A DNA stretch of 8,089 nucleotides from Kiritimatiellia bacterium. GTDB taxonomy: Bacteria > Verrucomicrobiota > Kiritimatiellia > RFP12 > UBA3636. The translations under genes were made by a program, and so were the position numbers. Under the pieces are notes generated by a model. That model had not been told where the DNA came from. It was given only the letters and a program-made list of their open reading frames with translations, and ran no database searches. Below are positions 5,171-8,089 of the stretch, in pieces. The stretch spans positions 1 through 8,089 of the forward strand of contig JAEDLN010000106.1 in NCBI GenBank assembly GCA_016295275.1, in the 5' to 3' direction. How positions within the stretch are numbered: the first letter of the stretch is position 1; the number at the start of each line of letters is the position of its first letter.

Positions 5171-7939
5171 ATGAATAAAGCGTGCGAATATCTGTGGTAC
5201 GACAAACCCGCCCCATATTGGGAGGGCGCCTTGCCCTTGGGCGACGGCTTTCTCGGTGCCATGGTTTTCGGCGGCGAGGAAGAGGAACGGATCGCACTAA
5301 ACGAAAGCTCCGTCTGGTCCGGCGTCGGAAAACGGCGGAATGCGAGTCCGGATTGGCGCACCCGGCTGGAAACCGCTCGCACGCTCATCCGGAAACGCCG
5401 TTTCACCGAAGCGCATGAATTCATTTCGACGAAAATGACGTGCGGCGACAGCGCGAGCTATCTGCCCGCCGGCGACATCTTTCTCCGGTTCGGGGACATC
5501 GGCACGCCCGCCGGCGACTACACGCGCTCGCTCGATCTCGCCTGCGCCCGCGCCGACGTCTCCCAACGCCGCCTGCTTCCGGATGGCTCCTTCTCCCTCT
5601 TTCGCCGCACCGCCTTCGTCTCGAATCCCGATCGGATTCTCGCACTTCGCATCGAACAGGAATCGGACGCGCCCTTCGTGCTGGAGGTGCGGTTCGCCTC
5701 CCCCAACCGCGGCACCTGCACGACGCCGTCTTCCCGGGAACTGCTCTTCGAGGGCTATGCCCCGTTCCACAATCGCTACGACGAGCTGATTTGGCAAGAC
5801 GAATCCGGCAAAAGCGGCTCCGTCTTCGCCCTCGCGCTCCGCATCGTTCCGCACGGCGGCGACGCCTCCGCCGAGCCGACCGCTGCCGGCACGATCCGCC
5901 TCCGCCTCCGGAAGGGCGCCGATCTCTTTCTCGCCATCGCCACGGATACCGGCGACGCCGCCCTCCAAACGCAGGATTGCACGCACTGCCGCGCCACCGC
6001 GACCGCACGCGTGCAAGCCGCGGCGAAAACGGGCTTCGAACGACTGCTGCAACGTCATACGGCCGACTACCGGACGCTCTACGACCGCTCGCGCTTTCTC
6101 ATCGAAGAAACGCCCGAAGACCTCCTTCCGACCGATCGGCGCCTCCTTGCCGGCGACGTCCCCGGAACGGAACGCGCCTTCGCCCCTTCCCTTGCCGCCC
6201 TCCTCTTCAATTTCGCCCGCTACCTGCTCATCTCATCCAGCCGCGCCGGCTCGCGCCCCGTCAATCTGCAAGGCCTCTGGAACGACTCCTTCCATCCGGC
6301 CTGGGGCTGCAACCTGACGACCAATATCAATACGGAGATGAACTACTGGCCCGCGGAACAACTGGGCCTCCCAGAATGCGTCGAACCCCTGTTCGATTTC
6401 CTGCGCGATCTCATGCCGGCCGGACGCGATACGGCACGCCGGCTCTACGGCGCCTCCGGATGGTGCCTCCACCACAATTCCGATATCTGGCATTTCACGG
6501 AGCCCGCCAGCGGAAACGCAACCCACAAAATCTGGCCGCTTGCCGCAGGATGGCTCTGCCGCCATATCGCCGACCGCTACCGATTTGGCGCAGATGCGAC
6601 GATCCTCGCCCGCGATTTCGATATCCTGCTCGAAGCCGCGCAATTTCTTCAGGATTATCTCGTCGAATCGGACGGCTTCAAGACCACCTGTCCCTCCATC
6701 TCGCCGGAAAACCGCTTTGTCGATCCGCACACCGGAGCCGGCGTCGCCAGCTCGTCCGGCTCGCAGATGGACCTGAGCATTATCCGCGAAACGCTGGAAT
6801 CGGCCTTGGAAACGGGCGCCGTCCTGAAACGCGACGCCGAACCGTGGGCCGACGCCTTCCGGGAAACGCTCCGACGCCTGCCGCCGCCGAAAATCGGCTC
6901 CGACGGACGCCTCCTCGAATGGAATGAGGAATTTCGCGAATGGGAACAGCTCCATCGCCACGTCTCGCATCTGTACGGCATCTATCCCGCCGCCGAATGG
7001 ACCCCCGAAAAGAATCCCGAATGCTTTGAAGCCGCACGGCTTTCCCTCAACGCGCGCGGCGATTTCAGCACAGGCTGGGCAATGGGCTGGCGGACCGCAC
7101 TCCATGTCCGCTTCGGCGATGCCGAACGCGCCCTCCGCAGTCTGGGCGGACTCCTCCACCTGCGCGAACCGGCCCGCAACGGCGCGGGCGGCATCTACAT
7201 GAATCTCTTCGACGCCCATCCGCCTTTCCAAATTGACGGCAATTTCGGCATCGCCGCCGCCATCGGCGAAATGTTCGTACAAAGCCACCGCCGGACGCCG
7301 GAGGGTGCCGTCAAACTCGTCCTTTTCGGGGCCTTTCCACGCATGTGGACCAAGGGTTCCGTCTCCGGCTTGCGGACGCACGGAGGCCTTACCGTCGATC
7401 TGGATTGGACCGCAGATTCCTTCCATGCCCGCATTTCCGCCGCCCGCGCCGCCGAAATCGTCATCCTCCTGCCGGACGGCAGCGAAATGCCCCGTTCCTT
7501 CCGCGCCGGCGAAACAATCGACCTGCACGGGCATTTTCCCGAAATGCCGCCGCGCCGGCTGGAGGTCGTCGCCGCCAAAATCGTGCGCAAAGACGGCCGC
7601 ATGCTCTTCTGCCGCCGCCCCGCCGGAAAACACCACGCCGGATTGTGGGAATTCCCGGGCGGCAAATTGCAGCCGGGCGAAACGACACGCCAGACCATCG
7701 TGCGCGAATGCCAAGAGGAACTCGCCGTCACGCTCGAAGCCAATGCCATTTGCGCCGATGCCACCGAAACCGACGGCACGCGCACGCTTCACCTCATGCT
7801 GCTCGATTGCCGCATCGCCGACGGCACACCGACGGCTCTCGAACATTCCGCATTGCAATGGCTGAATGCCGACGAAGCGGCAACGCTTCCGCTTTGCCCG
7901 CTCGATCGTATTCTGCTGAGCCGTATCGCCCGCCCCTAA
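5171..7939 (+). CDS. GH95 alpha-L-fucosidase fused to MutT/NudG-like Nudix hydrolase (922 aa)
   Basis: Residues 1-790 form a complete glycoside hydrolase family 95 enzyme, which removes alpha-1,2-linked L-fucose (some members L-galactose). The N-terminal beta domain starts WYDKPAPYWEGALPLGDG (9-26) and has LNESSVWSG (43-51). The helical barrel carries NLQGLWN (365-371), NINTEMNYWP (385-394), SISPEN with Glu513, HRHVSH (595-600) and IDGNFG with Asp689. By homology to BbAfcA, Asn385/Asn387 and Asp689 activate water and Glu513 is the acid. All are present. A short beta domain ends near GETIDLHGH. Residues 792-922 are a full Nudix domain like CTP pyrophosphohydrolase/MutT: EVVAAKIVRKDGRMLF, LWEFPGG, and the box G831-x5-E837-x7-R845-E846-x2-E849-E850. 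The box has Ala852 for the usual Gly. No stop or frame change separates the halves. There is no signal peptide, so a cytosolic location is expected. The start at 5171 directly begins the GH95 fold; upstream sequence in frame is HAD-gene shadow. It is last in the probable cdaA operon. Confidence 0.9.
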   Translation: MNKACEYLWYDKPAPYWEGALPLGDGFLGAMVFGGEEEERIALNESSVWSGVGKRRNASPDWRTRLETARTLIRKRRFTEAHEFISTKMTCGDSASYLPAGDIFLRFGDIGTPAGDYTRSLDLACARADVSQRRLLPDGSFSLFRRTAFVSNPDRILALRIEQESDAPFVLEVRFASPNRGTCTTPSSRELLFEGYAPFHNRYDELIWQDESGKSGSVFALALRIVPHGGDASAEPTAAGTIRLRLRKGADLFLAIATDTGDAALQTQDCTHCRATATARVQAAAKTGFERLLQRHTADYRTLYDRSRFLIEETPEDLLPTDRRLLAGDVPGTERAFAPSLAALLFNFARYLLISSSRAGSRPVNLQGLWNDSFHPAWGCNLTTNINTEMNYWPAEQLGLPECVEPLFDFLRDLMPAGRDTARRLYGASGWCLHHNSDIWHFTEPASGNATHKIWPLAAGWLCRHIADRYRFGADATILARDFDILLEAAQFLQDYLVESDGFKTTCPSISPENRFVDPHTGAGVASSSGSQMDLSIIRETLESALETGAVLKRDAEPWADAFRETLRRLPPPKIGSDGRLLEWNEEFREWEQLHRHVSHLYGIYPAAEWTPEKNPECFEAARLSLNARGDFSTGWAMGWRTALHVRFGDAERALRSLGGLLHLREPARNGAGGIYMNLFDAHPPFQIDGNFGIAAAIGEMFVQSHRRTPEGAVKLVLFGAFPRMWTKGSVSGLRTHGGLTVDLDWTADSFHARISAARAAEIVILLPDGSEMPRSFRAGETIDLHGHFPEMPPRRLEVVAAKIVRKDGRMLFCRRPAGKHHAGLWEFPGGKLQPGETTRQTIVRECQEELAVTLEANAICADATETDGTRTLHLMLLDCRIADGTPTALEHSALQWLNADEAATLPLCPLDRILLSRIARP
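7544..7939 (+). other. Nudix hydrolase domain within the fusion, with its own in-frame ATG
   Basis: The ATG at 7544 (Met792 of the fusion) would start a 131-residue protein, the usual size of MutT/NudG enzymes. Its product would begin MPPRRLEVVAAKIV, aligning with the normal start of this family (compare E. coli NudG, MKMIEVVAAIIERDG). Nudix enzymes of this group hydrolyse damaged or non-canonical NTPs to NMP and pyrophosphate. The C-terminal part LEHSALQWLNADEAATLPLCPLDRILL is also typical. No Shine-Dalgarno site precedes the ATG, so independent translation is doubtful. I annotate it as a domain and not as a separate gene. Confidence 0.55.
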
Positions 7940-7948
7940 CCCCGCTAA

Positions 7949-7974
7949 GCCGCGCCACCGCCCGTGGCGGCTCG
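7949..7974 (+). repeat. 26-nt direct repeat, copy 1
   Basis: This stretch matches 8064-8089 at 24 of 26 positions (ACC against ATT in the middle), 115 nt apart. It can fold through GCCAC/GTGGC with a 2-nt bulge. It overlaps a competing perfect hairpin GTGGCG (7964-7969) / CGCCAC (7973-7978). It lies just after the last gene and might help end its transcript, but no U-tract follows. Confidence 0.55.
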
Positions 7975-8032
7975 CCACCCTCCCGGCTCGCGCCGCCTCT
8001 GCCCCGTTGCCGTACGCACCTCTCGTGCGGCT

Positions 8033-8066
8033 TGGCGGTAGGGCGCGATGTCCCCATCGCGCCGCC
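8033..8066 (+). repeat. Palindromic element, right copy
   Basis: These 34 nt are the exact reverse complement of 208-241, including the 9-bp hairpin and the GGCGGTAGG flank. Exact conservation over 34 nt at a distance of 7.8 kb implies a recent or selected repeat family. With the left copy it brackets every gene in the window, in inverted orientation. I see no transposase, so an ordinary interspersed element is more likely than a transposon terminus. Confidence 0.7.
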
Positions 8067-8089
8067 GCGCCATTGCCCGTGGCGGCTCG
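8064..8089 (+). repeat. 26-nt direct repeat, copy 2
   Basis: This is the second copy of the repeat at 7949-7974, with two mismatches. It overlaps the last three bases of the palindromic element and runs to the window edge, so the repeat may be longer than can be seen. Confidence 0.5.

Larger units (their letters stand above)
7940..8089. other. Non-coding, palindrome-rich tail downstream of the operon
   Basis: The 150 nt after the last stop are very GC-rich. They are filled with short palindromes: 7949-7978, CGCAC/GTGCG near 8014-8030, and the 34-nt element at 8033-8066. I see no gene in it. The 115-nt spacing of the two 26-nt copies suggests a larger repeat unit that may continue past the window edge. 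Confidence 0.5.

Noticed and set aside
3913..5424. 503-aa open frame on the minus strand across cdaR end, HAD and GH95 start
   Set aside because: It spans three real genes on the other strand and shows no family features.
6233..7978. 581-aa open frame on the minus strand across GH95-Nudix
   Set aside because: Antisense shadow of a strongly recognisable enzyme; composition rich in Gly, Ala, Arg and Phe with no motifs and no ribosome site.
208..8066. The inverted palindromic copies as terminal inverted repeats of a transposon
   Set aside because: No transposase, integrase or target-site duplication is seen, and the enclosed genes are housekeeping-like (cdaA, cdaR).

Overview
The window looks like a chromosomal segment from a GC-rich, Gram-negative-type bacterium. 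It is probably a member of the PVC group (Kiritimatiellota, Lentisphaerota or Verrucomicrobiota). This rests on the style of the left-hand secreted LamG-like protein, including its LNSVAFRGTG motif and Q-FFRVKASR C-terminus, on the cytosolic GH95 family enzyme, and on inconsistent use of Shine-Dalgarno sites. The assignment is an inference and no marker gene is present.

Layout: 1-362 is a non-coding, repeat-filled stretch. It has CACAAAG words in both orientations, degenerate iterations of about 66 nt, and a palindromic element. A strong intrinsic terminator (363-392) ends a leftward gene (421-1833, minus strand) for an exported LamG/concanavalin-A-like protein of 470 aa. That gene has a recognisable sigma70-type promoter (1906-1934) and a possible hairpin at the very 5' end of its mRNA. 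The divergent intergenic region (1834-2296) leads into four rightward genes that probably form one operon. These are cdaA (c-di-AMP synthase, about 2297-3118), cdaR/ybbR (3120-4133), a HAD-superfamily phosphohydrolase of unknown substrate (4180-5079), and a 922-aa protein (5171-7939). After the last stop, 7940-8089 is again non-coding and repeat-rich. It carries an inverted, 34-nt exact copy of the palindromic element seen at 208-241.

How the genes fit together: cdaA-cdaR is the classical membrane-bound diadenylate cyclase with its regulator. The usual third partner, glmM, is not in this window. In its place sit a HAD phosphatase-like gene and the glycosidase gene. The most unusual item is this last gene. 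It fuses a complete-looking GH95 alpha-L-fucosidase/galactosidase (about residues 1-790) in one uninterrupted frame to a complete MutT/NudG-type Nudix hydrolase (about 792-922, full Nudix box). No signal peptide precedes it, so both activities should be cytosolic. The junction falls on an ATG that would start a normal-length free-standing Nudix protein, which suggests two neighbouring genes were joined by loss of a stop codon. I see no CRISPR array, tRNA, rRNA, transposase or integrase.
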